Below, piece by piece: positions 44,411 to 55,406 of a stretch of DNA of 64,000 bases (position 1 is the first letter of the stretch; the number at the start of each line of letters is the position of its first letter). Position numbers and translations under genes: made by a program. The notes below the pieces were generated by a model that saw nothing but the letters and a program-made list of their open reading frames with translations, was not told the DNA's origin and ran no database searches. The stretch spans positions 1,242,001 through 1,306,000 of the forward strand of contig JAJEKV010000075.1 of NCBI GenBank assembly GCA_021234155.1, given 5' to 3'. This DNA is from Isoetes taiwanensis. Taxonomy: Eukaryota; Streptophyta; Lycopodiopsida; Isoetales; Isoetaceae.

Positions 44411-46280
44411 ACAGAGCACACTAAGACATCCAAGAAAGCACATATCCAAAACCAAGGCAGTAGAAGACAATAAGAGAAACATTTTAAGGTAGATCGAGAA
44501 GCAAAAAAATCAATATCTTTGGCTCCTGCAAATTCTACAAAGGCTTCATGTAACCCCTAAGCATGTATATACAGAAGGAATACCTAACTATAAGATTAAA
44601 GAGGTTTCACTATCTAAAAGAAAACTTATACGTAGTTCATAGTAGGTTCTTATCAGAGTAATGAAACAAATTATAAAAAGATCAACAAAATGCAAATCTT
44701 TATCGATACACTACAAATGCTAGAACATTTTATGCAAACTTGATCGACTGGAATAGAGGTCTGAATGAAACAATGCTGCACAAGCACAAATCCAAGACAT
44801 CCAACAATGCACAGACCGAAAACCAAACCCAAGGCAATAGTAGGGAACAGTAAGAGAAACTTTAGATATGCAAACCTCCATCATCGTCGATTTGGAGAGG
44901 AAAGCCCAAATTTAATAATCCAGCAAGAAATAAACGAGCATGCCCACATATAGATTGCATGAAGCTCCCCGTCAGACCATCAGAAGCGCATGCAGAACTA
45001 AAATGACATTGGTAGTTCCGGCGAAGGACGGGCCAAATGCACCTGCAAAGGCCGACATAGTTCGGCCCCCATAACTCTGCTCACAACCACCCACCAAACT
45101 CCAGGTAAGATTCTCCAGAAAACATGATGATCACAGTGATTGTAAGTTTGGCCAAGGACAAAACGAAACAAAAAGTGGTGCAACCGACCTAAACCTACAT
45201 GATCTGAATCCTATCCCACCAAGCTCCAGGCACAGAAAACAGAGTCACAACAGTTGCGAAGTTCGCATAAGAAAATTTTGGAACAAAAAACTGGTGCACC
45301 TAGCGTCGCTCGCCATAGCCGAGCTATGCCCCATGTAAAAAGGGGTTTCTAATTTTCAACTAGTTTGGCTTATCCGACCCGGCCCGCCGTTTGTTTATAA
45401 AAAACAAAAAATGCTTTGCATTGCAGTTTTTCATTTTTCTGGCCAATTAAGAAGTGTGGGGGAATTCGTCGTTTTGGGGTCTAACCTAACCCATAAGTAC
45501 CTTATATTATGTCTAACCCATACCTTATTATTATGTCTAACTATACCTTTTTTTTTTAACTGAACTATTGGGTTTTAAACCATTAGATTGGCAAGTTTAA
45601 ATAATGAATACATGTACATGCATAAATACATGTAGACCTCCAACGCAGATCAGACTGTTCAAACTGATATAGACGAACCAAGTAATCAATCCCCTGGAAT
45701 CAGTTCAAGATGCAAAATCGCAATACAATAAGAATCAATCAACATGAACAAGCACACAAGACTGCGAAATCCGGAACCACAAGAAAGAACAAAATCAGAT
45801 ACAAACGAATCTGGAAGAAAATTCGAAACTGGTGGAAGAACAAGAAATCGAAGAACCAAGGAAAAGAAACCCTCTCTGAACGCAAAAATGTGTGAAGAAC
45901 TGGGCGGAGAGTTGAATCCCGGCGAACCCAAACCAGTCTGCAAGCATCTGAAGCAAGCATCTGAAGCAGCAGGGTTTGCCATCAGTCCGGATATGTCCAT
46001 CTGCCGCCCTATCCCACCGGAGACCACTCCATCCGCCGCCCTATCCCACCGGAGACCCTAAATTGGGACCTTCGTCCCAAAAAAAAAAAAAACCTTATCA
46101 ATTAAAAAATCCCCCTCCACCTTCAAAACCGGGCGGAAAAAGATCTTTTGCGAACCTTATGGATAGACTAGAATTGCAGTAACTTTAAAAGCTTGGGATT
46201 TTGAACCTATTAAAAAAAAAAACACCTTTCTTTAAGCCTTAGCAGACAATCAGTATTTCTGACCGAAGATGGAAGGTGGA
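44410..46280. other. No gene recognised
   Basis: Intergenic. A plus-strand hydrophilic frame at 45744-46061 is dominated by composition bias and by a 31-base duplication (GCCGCCCTATCCCACCGGAG twice near 46000-46060). A 12-base A run follows at 46079. Confidence 0.4.
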
Positions 46281-46290
46281 ATATATACCT

Positions 46291-46470
46291 TCAGGAGACC
46301 TCCCTTGCTAAATATATCTGGGCGCGTAGAGGACGCATAGCAAGCTCTTGCATGGTCTCTTTAACATTGTCAAGAGCTCCAATGTCTTCAAAACTGACCC
46401 CGACCTCACCAGCGGGAATAACTTTAGGTCTTATACATTTCTCAAATTCATTATCTGGGGTTACCTGTGA
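46291..46470 (-). pseudogene. AAA-ATPase exon fragment at the array's left edge
   Basis: The minus strand reads VTPDNEFEKCIRPKVIPAGE, then VGVSFEDIGALDNVKETMQE and LAMRPLRAQIY. This is the segment just before the Walker A exon in plant membrane-anchored AAA ATPases of the ATAD1/spastin-related group (IGVTFxDIGALDxVKExLQELVMLPLRR). It is bordered by an acceptor-like sequence on its right and ends at REVS on the left. No Walker A, Walker B or other exon is present. Tandem copies 2-4 contain only the first third of this exon, because the repeat unit starts inside it at 46415. Confidence 0.75.
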
Positions 46471-47039
46471 ATAAAAAAAATAAAGGAAATAAATCATATA
46501 CTCCTTAGAATGGTAATGGTAATGAAATGATGAGTCAGCAATTTAATCTACCACAGGTTTTATCGGTGTAACTGCAACAGGTTTTAAATGTAAGATCACA
46601 AGCATATAATCTTGGCATTTCATACAATCTTCTTTTTTTATTTTGACATGGTGTTGGTTTTCGTGCCAGGAACGCCGCATATAACGCCGCATGCGGCATT
46701 CCCTTCCCCCCTGCGAGACCTTTTCCACTCTGCGTCTGGTCTCCCTTTCCGTAAATTTCAGAGGGAAGGGAACGGGATAGGGCGGGCAGTGATGGCCTGG
46801 TTCGTGCTTCTCTTTACGTTGGTGAGCCATTATTTTTCCCTTTCTCCCCATTAGAGGAAGCTTTTTTTCGTCTCCATCTGCATTCAACTCGTTCTGATCG
46901 CACTTTTTTTCGTCTCCATCTGCATTCAACTCGGATCTTTATTCTGGGCGAAGCTTCTGCGCTTCTGATCGCAGATTCAAGCCTTAATCCTCCTTTTTTT
47001 CCCGCAGCAGATCTGAGCTTCTAAACAGGGATTCGAAAT

Positions 47040-47240
47040 TTTTTCCTTTGATCATACTTGCTTTTAAGTTCTTCAATCTCCTTTTCACAGATTCTAAACC
47101 CTTTGAAACATCATCCTGATTCATATTTCCACGTCCCAAATCGTCCAGATCGGGCCTAGAACATGGATGTTCCTTTGGTAGGAATGCTTCCCTTTGAAAA
47201 AAATCTGCTACATCAAATCCACAGTAGAAAACATCCTTCT
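47040..47240 (-). pseudogene. Repeated unrecognised exon (PDLDDLGRGN), unit 1
   Basis: The minus strand reads DVADFFQREAFLPKEHPCSR, PDLDDLGRGNMNQDDVSKGL and ESVKRRLKNLKASMIKG. It has strong coding character, is conserved at 53260-53460, 56070-56275 and 62230-62445, and changes mostly at third or neutral positions by eye. The adjacent minus-strand segment (WKKWGSKPKDIDEAV, TAAAALKQIPPFG) may belong to the same gene in another frame. No family recognised. Confidence 0.45.
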
Positions 47241-48135
47241 GGTACACAAAAAAAAACAGGGTTTCCTGCCAGATTTGGGGAGGAAGGAATATAACAATGG
47301 CTATAAATTGGAACCAAAGGGGGGATTTGTTTGAGTGCTGCAGCGGCGGTTTGAACAACTTCATCTATGTCTTTCGGCTTAGAGCCCCATTTTTTCCAAC
47401 AAGAAGCTTTGGCGTCATTGGAGCTCCATAGCAGAAGAGGAGGTTGCCATGACTCATTGCATCAATGGAAAGCCATCCGAATTCACGCATAAAATATAAG
47501 GTCGGCCTCTTTACGCTTTATATATTTGAGCGATTTGGACGTTGACGCGCTTCTGCTCAATCATGAAACCAATCGGGCAATAGTTTTGTAGGTCATCTCC
47601 TCTAATGCTTTCTTCTTATTTTTGTCATGTTGAGAGATGGTAACATGGTAAGCGTCGGCCTCCATAGCTGGGTATATGTATGCTAGATGTCTTTGTTTGC
47701 TTAGGCACATGTATGAGCATTAAACTATGATCAGGCATTAGATTATTGCACGTTTGTTTCATATGGCTTCTTCAGAGAAAGGAACAGTTTAAAATACATT
47801 TCCAAGCTTCCGAATGCTAACAATTTCTATTTGGGTTTAGCTATGGCTTTCATATCCATGAAGAAAATATGGTTGCAGGCTCTGAAAGAGCTATGAAGCA
47901 CAGAAATAAAGTAATGTAGAACTTTCAGAAATTTCAGGCAAAAGCATCACTAGAAACCATTTTTCTACTACAAGAACTATAATGGTTTTGAAATCTAGCC
48001 ATCTTTGCCGATGTTTGCACCGAGAGTGGTAAGAATATTTTAAAATGAAATGAATGTAATGATTTTATGCATATAAGATTGTTAACAAAAAAGATGCAAA
48101 TGGAAAAGGCTATTCTGCCATATTTTGTACAGTAG

Positions 48136-48424
48136 GCTGAAGATGTGGCCGAACGACTTATTGACTTTGGTTTCCACGCTTCTACAATGTCTTGACATGT
48201 TCTAGGCACAATGATGGTTCAGCCTAAAGTTTAAGCAAGGTGCATTCCTACCATTGAATATCCATGTCTAAATCTGCTCTATGATGACGAGTTAATTTCT
48301 TTTATTCGTTTCAGGTTGAGCTAGACCTGCTATGTGAAGCCACCAGCTCTATAGGAGGAGAGATGCATGAAATAGAGGGATCGACATTTCAAACTATGAC
48401 GTTAATCTTTTGAAGGCAATGCAG
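48136..48424 (+). pseudogene. GLDP: Glycine decarboxylase P-protein exons, unit 1
   Basis: The first exon (from 48136, after an acceptor TACAGTAG) reads AEDVAERLIDFGFHASTMS, then TGA where the family has Trp, then HVLGTMMVQPKV, matching the end of the pyridoxal enzyme (EDVAKRLxDYGFHxPTMSWPVPGTLMIEPT). The second exon (48315-48424) is the copy of the open exon seen at 57352 but has two small indels that break the frame. P protein releases CO2 from glycine in the mitochondrial glycine cleavage complex. This piece is non-functional. Confidence 0.8.
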
Positions 48425-50591
48425 GTATGAAATCAGTTTATTGTAAAGAGGAAACAAACTTCTACTAATAACTCAGATGCCTGATTGCTTCTCTCCTTCA
48501 TTGTCCTTTGAGCTTTGTGGTTTTAGGTTCTAAATGATGTTAGGGAGGAAATGATGTTAAAGTTTTGTTGGAAGTCAAAGTCGTGAACACTTATGTACTT
48601 TTATTAGATAGTTTGATGACTTGCACACTTAGGAGCATTTACTTTCTATTGTATTTGCATGCTTCCATAAAATTGTTTGGGTTATTTCTCATTCAGACAT
48701 GCAGTTGCATTTTGCTTAGCAGGTTGTTCTTAATCAATAGGGTGCAGTTTGCAGGTTGTAGTTGCATTTTTGCTTGCATCTGTGTCAATTGTTGACAAAT
48801 TTATGATGAACAGTGCATGCTTTATTCTCCCTTCTAATTCAATTTTGTGCTTTTTCTTGCAGCCGGTTTTATAATCAGATATTCGGAGAGGTGCCAAATA
48901 TTATTTCTTTCCAAAGAGGAAGGACCATCCACAACCTATCAGTATATCAATAAAGACCTCCCAGATTCTGTAAGTTCAATTTAGTCATATGTGCCCTTAA
49001 GTTTAGCACGTATGCAAATTCATGCAATTTCCTTGGATGTGATTGTTTGTAAGACTTATGTCATTTTTAATAGATACAACTATTATTCCCCAGGTATTAT
49101 TGCCTGTGCCATTGCACGGCTAACTGCCAAGTTAGTAACCAGATGACAAAGCCACCATGTTTGTAAATTGATGCAACCTGACATGCAACATGCACAACAC
49201 TCAGAATTTCAGTCTGTATGAGCTTCAAAACAGTGTTTTTTGTATTTTCTTTGACGAGGTTAAGTACTTTCAGCTGGACCATGGGACACCAAGCCTGTTA
49301 TAACAATCTGGTTGGTCTTTTAGTTCTGTAAAATTTTTTGCTTATGCAAGTTACACCTACATATCAGTCTGGATAGTGTTGTATATCTACACAGTATAGA
49401 GCGGCAGAAAAAATTCATGATGACTATGATTAGCCAATGGATTTATAAACCTTATCAACATCTATATTCGAATGCACTGAGACAATAAAAATGATGCATA
49501 AGGATGCAACCGTTAAAATGTAAGATTGGTGCACTCTCTTAGAACAAGTTTGTTGATCAGCTCAAGGTGAGAACAAATATGAGAACATAATCTGTTTTAT
49601 GTACTCCCCTCATTTTGAGTATCTAATGACTGATATTCATGTGCATTTTGTATCTTCGTATTAAGTGTTCAATAAAATGCATTGATAAAATTTGCTTTTG
49701 CGATAGAGCTCGGGCTATTTGGAATGTCACAAATTGGTTATGTATTTGAGATAGCACAGGCAAAAGTCTTTAAATGTGCTGCTATGGAACATGTACTATG
49801 GGAAGCTGTATAATGTGCACCATGTCTGTGCATCCAGATGGTTAATGTGACAGTAATGGGTTCTTTCCAAATTGTATGGTCCAGAGATGCACCACTAGAA
49901 GCATCTTCCCTGTTTTGATCTATTGGAGAAATGTATGTCTACAAGCATAAGAATCGCTACACTTTTTTGCTACTTGAAATGAAATGCCTTCACAAAGGTA
50001 AGTGATTGAATGCGTATGATTCTTCTAAATGACATTCTATTGAGGCACATTGATAAGGATGGGGAGGTAGTAAAGAACAATGTTTGGATGCCATTCGAAC
50101 TATTATTTGACTGAACTAAAACTTGAATGGCATAAATGGAGATATAGGAACCTCATCTACTGGTGCTAGAGTTTCTTATAGTCTTTCCATCGCCATGGAC
50201 ACGGTGGAGCCATCTTAACTTTCAAAGGACGTGTGCATGTTTCACACAGTATGTCTTTTTTATGTTATATTGACATGTGGGAATATAATTGGAATGGATT
50301 GTGTACTTTATTTGCTATTTCTACAATAGAGCATTAAGAATAAAAAAGGAGATTCTACAACGGAAGCAAAATGGACATGTTTCTAAAAACACTTTAATTA
50401 CTATCAAGCTCAGTGACTATCCATTATATTTAGTTTGTTTAGTGGAACACCGACCTACTGCATTAAATCCACTCATTTCATATGCTCAAGGACACTAGCG
50501 TCGAGCACCCCTCACTTTTTGGCATTCCGTATAAGATTCTATTGCACCTGCCACAGCTAAGACCATAGATCAATTTCATAAGTTACGACTC

Positions 50592-50611
50592 ATGCCCAGC
50601 ATTGCCGGATA
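50592..50611 (+). mobile_element. Degenerate Helitron-like 3' end, unit 1
   Basis: TACGACTCATGCCCAGCATT and the following GCCGGATACACATT are a mutated version of the perfect end 294 bases downstream (CACGACTAATGCCCGGCATC). Two similar ends in series suggest an older terminus was bypassed and a new one used. Same at 59582-59601. Confidence 0.45.
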
Positions 50612-50884
50612 CACATTGCATGAAATGTTAGAAATTTAAGGCAAAAAATATATGACAGTGAAAAAATGCATCCACAACAGCCTAAATTATGACAAATTCT
50701 AAAGCAATATGTTAAACTATATATTCCATTACATCCGTCCATATTGTGTTCCACAATAACCAATGCCTAAACCCCAAACCTTCACACTTGGCAGTCCCGT
50801 ACATCTACAAAAACGATTATATTTAAACCTTTTTATTCCACCCACAAACCATATTAGTCACCCATTCCGCACGTCCACGACTAA

Positions 50885-50915
50885 TGCCCGGCATCGCCGG
50901 GCACACGTTTCTAGT
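50885..50915 (+). mobile_element. Helitron-like 3' terminus, unit 1
   Basis: TGCCCGGC, ATC, GCCGGGCA is a perfect hairpin with 8-base arms at 50885-50903, followed by CACGTTT and CTAG at 50911-50914, then T. This is the canonical arrangement. The Helitron body would extend leftward and include the glycine decarboxylase pieces. The 5' TC end was not located. Confidence 0.75.
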
Positions 50916-51128
50916 CTGTATTATAATTATTAACACATTTCTCATATTATAAAATCTTTATTCACCACTAACAGAGATAGCATTGCAAATTAGCTAAAAA
51001 GCATGTAGCAAGTTATGCCACTGTCTTGATCTGCACTGGAGCTATAAATATCTAACATTTCGATCTTGACATCTTACAAAAGACACTGTAACTGAAGGAA
51101 ATGATAATTCACACAAGAGCAAGAAATT

Positions 51129-51620
51129 TCAAACCAACCATTTGAAATTTGAGAAAGGGCGATCAGATGCTTGCTTGAAGATGCTCATTCTGCTCAAGCA
51201 AATGCTGATGGGACTTATGCTCCTCTTGAAGCTCCTTTTCATAGGACTTACGCTTCTTTTGGAGCTCCTTTCTATATAACTCATGGATAAGCTCAATGTG
51301 ATCATGGATAAGCTCAATCTGCTCATGCAAATGCTGGAGCTCCTCTTGACGGGAGTTACAGGGCTAGGTACGGAGGGGCTTGGGGGTAGCAAACTTGGGT
51401 TTTGAAGGTCTATGGGGAGGGGCTCCACTTGTGCTAGCACCTCTACTATCTCCCCTATCCCTGCCCTTATTGCTGATGTCTCTCCTATCATCATTGGGCT
51501 TGTGCCGATTATCATCCAATAGATTGATATACTCACAAGGATATAGACTCCATAGAAGATAAGTCCCCCAATGGCTGCTGGATCGCCATGCTATTTGCAT
51601 ATCACGGCTTGCGGCAGACA
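51129..51620 (-). pseudogene. Coiled-coil protein exon, unit 1
   Basis: On the minus strand the frame starts with GGLIFYGVYILVSISIYW (a membrane-helix end), then GETSAIRAGIGEIVEVLA and a Pro/Ser segment. In unit 3 the frame continues into a strong coiled coil; in unit 1 a small indel near 51358 shifts it into a nonsense Ser/Arg frame. See 60136. Confidence 0.45.
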
Positions 51621-51743
51621 TCTCATAGCTTGCAATAAATGTGCCACAAATGCATCAAGCAATTGCTGTTTAAGGGAGGCAGCCTAAATTTGCATTGTGG
51701 ATCCGCTTAACATTGTTTTTAAAAAAAAAGATGGAATACTCAC

Positions 51744-51856
51744 AAGGATATAGACTCCACAGAAGGCAAGTCCCCCAACGCCTGCAGTAAAACACGTGTA
51801 ACTGAAGGTGTAGATAGGATTGTTCATGTGCATTCCTGCAACCACAATCACTGGAT
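51744..51856 (-). pseudogene. Membrane-protein exon, unit 1
   Basis: Bounded by acceptor CTGCAG at 51857 and donor CCTT|GTGAGT at 51743 on the minus strand. It reads DPVIVVAGMHMNNPIYTFSY and TCFTAGVGGLAFCGVYIL. The pattern Y.C....G....G....L..V recalls the last helix of plant DUF1218 membrane proteins, but weakly. The next exon to the left starts with nearly the same GG(L)xFxGVYIL block, so the exon itself looks duplicated. Copies lie at 54549-54661 and 60717-60836. Confidence 0.4.
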
Positions 51857-52077
51857 CTGCAGAATAAAGAAACACAGTGGTTAGCAAAGAATGAAGACAA
51901 CAAAATCAAACATTGTCAATCAGTTTGCATTCTCTCTTCCAAATATAAATGAAAGAAAGATTTTAATGCCTGGGTGAAGAAAACATCTGTAGTATCATTT
52001 GACTTGATGTGTTTGACTTGGATGCATATAACATGGCATTAAATCATACAGTAAACAGAATGTCTTGTCTTGGTACA

Positions 52078-52356
52078 CTACTTTAGCTGCAAAACTTGCA
52101 TCTGTATTTTTATCCACTGAGTAGCTTTCACCTGCAACAGACAATTCCACAGAAATAAGAGTAATAATAAGGTTAACAAACTCAGCTTAATATCCACGTG
52201 AACACTTGTACATGTAGTGACAAAGCATTGTTGACGCCTTGTCTTGCTTATATGGTTGACAACTGCCAAGATCCATATAAGCCTGCCTTTGATCGTCATA
52301 ATGGCTCTCCTGAGAAGCCACATTGTTCTTGCTAGAGTCAGATCAACTGCTTTCAC
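52078..52356 (-). other. Conserved open segment in every unit, unrecognised
   Basis: On the minus strand, segments bordered by CAG acceptors (at about 52358 and 52135) read KAVDLTLARTMWLLRRAIMT and, in another frame, ESYSVDKNTDASFAAKVVYQ. Copies at 54874-55152 and 61050-61328 are nearly identical. They may be further exons of the membrane protein. The function is unknown. Confidence 0.3.
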
Positions 52357-52610
52357 CTGATAACTTTATGGAAGCAAGGTTGTGCAGATCCCCAACATAA
52401 CAATTCCCTTGATTCCCTTTGGTTGTTCACCAGCGTTCGGACAGTTTATCTTTGGGAGTTGGTTATTGGGGGTATACGATGATGATCCCCGACGTGGTAG
52501 AACTTAAAAGCCTATACGTGTCCTCCACTTTGGCTGCCGCAAGGTAGTGGGATAAACTAGCTAGTCTGTACAAGATTAGTCTAGTATGGACCTTAAACAA
52601 AGTAATAGCT

Positions 52611-55406
52611 GGAATAACTTCAGGTCTTATATGTTTCTCAAATTCATTATCTGGGGTTACCTGTGAATAAAAAAAATAAAGGAAATAAATCATATACTCC
52701 TTAGAATGGTAATGGTAATGAAATGATGAGTCAGCAATTTAATCTACCACAGGTTTTATCGGTGTAACTGCAACAGGTTTTAAATGTAAGATCACAAGCA
52801 TATAATCTTGGCATTTCATACAATCTTCTTTTTTATTTTGAGATGGTGTTGGTTTTCGTGCCAGGAACGCCGCATGTAACGCCGCATGCGGCATTCCCTT
52901 CCCCCCTGCGGGACCTTTTCCACTCTGCGTCTGGTCTCCCTTTCCGTAAATTCCAGAGGGAAGGGAGCGGGATAGGGCGGGCGGTGATGGCCTGGTTCGT
53001 GCTTCTCTTTACGTTGGTGAGCCATTATTTTTTCCTTTCTCCCCATTAGAGGAAGCTTTTTTTCGTCTCCATCTGCATTCAACTCGGATCTTTATTCTAG
53101 GCGAAGCTTCTGCGCTTCTGATCGCACTTTTTTTCGTCTCCATCTGCATTCAACTCGGATCTTTATTCTGGGCGAAGCTTCTGCCTTCTGATCGCAGATT
53201 CAAGCCTTAATCCTCCTATACGATTCTGAGCTTCTAAACAGGGATTCGAAATTTTTTTCCTTTGATCATACTTGCTTTTAAGTTCTTCAATCTCCTTTTC
53301 ACAGATTCTAAACCCTTTGAAACATCATCCTGATTCATATTTCCACGTCCCAAATCGTCCAGATCGGGCCTAGAACATGGATGTTCCTTTGGTAGGAATG
53401 CTTCCCTTTGAAAAAAATCTGCTACATCAAATCCACGATGAAAAACATCCTTCCGGTACACAAAAAAAAGGGGTTTCTGCCATTTGGGGGAGGAAGGAAT
53501 ATAACAATGGTTATAAATTGGAACCAAAGGGGGGATTTGTTTGAGTCTTTGCGGTTTTGAAATCACTTCATCTATGTCTTTCTCGGCTTAGAGCCCCATT
53601 TTTTCAACAAGAAGCTTTGGCGTCATTGGAGCTCCATAGCGTAAGAGGAGGTTGCCATGACTCATTGCATCAATGGAAAGCCATCTGGAATTCCTGCATA
53701 AAATATAAGGTCAGTCTTTAACGCTTTATATATTTGAGCGATTTGGACGTTGACGCGCTTCTGCTCAATCATGAAACCAATCGGGCAATAGTTTTGTAGG
53801 TCATCTCCTCTAATGCTTTCTTCTTATTTTTGTCATGTTGAGAGATGGTAACATGGTAAGCGTCGGCCTCCATAGCTGGGTATATGTATGCTAGATGTCT
53901 TTGTTTGCTTAGGCACATGTATGAGCATTAAACTATGATCAGGCATTAGATTATTGCACGTTTGTCTTATATGGCTTCTTCAGAGAAAGGAACAAAATAA
54001 AATACATTTCCAAGATTCAGAATGCTAACAATTTCTATTTGGGTTTAGCTATGGCTTTCATATCCATGAAGAAAATATGGTTGCAGGCTCTGAAAGAGCC
54101 ATGAAGCACAGAAATAAAGTAATGTAGAACTTTCAGAAATTTCAGGCAAAGCATCACTAGAAACCATTTTTCTACTACAGTAACTATAATGGTTTTTGAA
54201 ATCTAGCCATGCTGCCGATGTTTGCACCGAGCTAGCACCTCTACTATCTCCCCTATCCCTGCCCTTATTGCTGATGTCTCTCCTATCATCATTGGGCTTG
54301 TGCCGATTATCATCCAATAGATTGATATACTCACAAGGATATAGACTCCATAGAAGATAAGTCCCCCAATGGCTGCTGGATCGCCATGCTATTTGCATAT
54401 CACGGCTTGCGGCAGACATCTCATAGCTTGCAGTAAATGTGCCACAAATGCATCAAGCAATTGCTGTTTAAGGGAGGCAGCCTAAATTTGCATTGTGGAT
54501 CCGCTTAACATTGTTTTTTAAAAAAAAGATGGAATACTCACAAGGATATAGACTCCACAGAAGGCAAGTCCCCCAACGCCTGCAGTAAAACACGTGTAAC
54601 TGAAGGTGTAGATAGGATTGTTCATGTGCATTCCTGCAACCACAATCACTGGATCTGCAGAATAAAGAAACACAGTGGTTAGCAGCAACAGCACAACAAA
54701 ATCAAACATTGTCAATCAGTTTGCATTCTCTCTTCCAAATATAAATGAAAGAAAGATTTTAATGCCTGGGTGAAGAAAACATCTGCAGTATCATTTGACT
54801 TGATGTGTTTGACTTGGATGCATATAACATGGCATTAAATCATACAGTAAACAGAATGTCTTGTCTTGGTACACTACTTTAGCTGCAAAACTTGCATCTG
54901 TATTTTTATCCACTGAGTAGCTTTCACCTGCAACAGACAATTCCACAGAAATAGGAGTAATAATAAGGTTAACAAACTCAGCTTAATATCCACGTGAACA
55001 CTTGTACATGTAGTGACAAAGCATTGTTGACGTCTTGTCTTGCTTATATGGTTGACAACTGCCAAGATCCATATAAGCCTGCCTTTGATCGTCATAATGG
55101 CTCTCCTGAGAAGCCACATTGTTCTTGCTAGAGTCAGATCAACTGCTTTCACCTGATAACTTTATGGAAGCAAGGTTGTGCAGATCCCCAACATAACAAT
55201 TCCCTTGATTCCCTTTGGTTGTTCACCAGCGTTCGGACAGTTTATCTTTGGGAGTTGGTTATTGGGGGTATACGATGATGATCCCCGATGTGGTAGAACT
55301 TAAAAGCCTATACGTGTCCTCCACTTTGGCTGCCGCAAGGTAGTGGGATAAACTAGCTAGTCTGTACAAGATTAGTCTAGTATGGACCTTAAACAAAGTA
55401 ATAGCT
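52611..55406. repeat. Tandem array unit 2 (2,796 bp, internally deleted)
   Basis: Same ends as unit 1. At 54231 the sequence jumps from TTTGCACCGAG (unit 1, about 48024) to CTAGCACCTCTACTATC (unit 1, about 51434), so about 3.4 kb including the glycine decarboxylase exons and both Helitron-like ends is missing. The junction shares only one or two bases. Confidence 0.92.
52630..52693 (-). pseudogene. Truncated AAA exon, unit 2
   Basis: TPDNEFEKHIRPEVIPA continues straight into the right end of unit 1 (ITLFKVHTRL...), showing the duplication junction inside the exon. In units 3 and 4 this exon also lost 13 bases (TTATATGTTTCTC). Confidence 0.7.

Larger units (their letters stand above)
46415..52610. 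repeat. Tandem array unit 1 (6,196 bp)
   Basis: The unit runs from GGAATAACTTTAGG, inside the AAA exon, to AAAGTAATAGCT. The next copy starts at 52611 with GGAATAACTTCAGG. It holds, left to right: truncated AAA exon (minus), an exon with a PDLDDLGRGN motif (minus), glycine decarboxylase pieces (plus), a Helitron-like 3' end, coiled-coil and membrane-protein exons (minus). It is the most degenerate copy. Confidence 0.92.

Noticed and set aside
45686-46061. Opposing frames of about 105-113 codons
   Set aside because: Both are explained by composition bias and an internal 31-base duplication; no splice or family support.
46291-46470. A functional AAA ATPase
   Set aside because: No Walker A or B motif or any other exon is present nearby.
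48565-48795. 76-codon plus-strand frame repeated at 57600
   Set aside because: It lies in the intron region after the glycine decarboxylase exons, with intron-like composition. It is repeated only because the unit is duplicated.
49101-49120. Additional Helitron-like end (TGCCTGTGCCATTGCACGGC)
   Set aside because: The hairpin is imperfect and no CTRR lies at the right distance after it.
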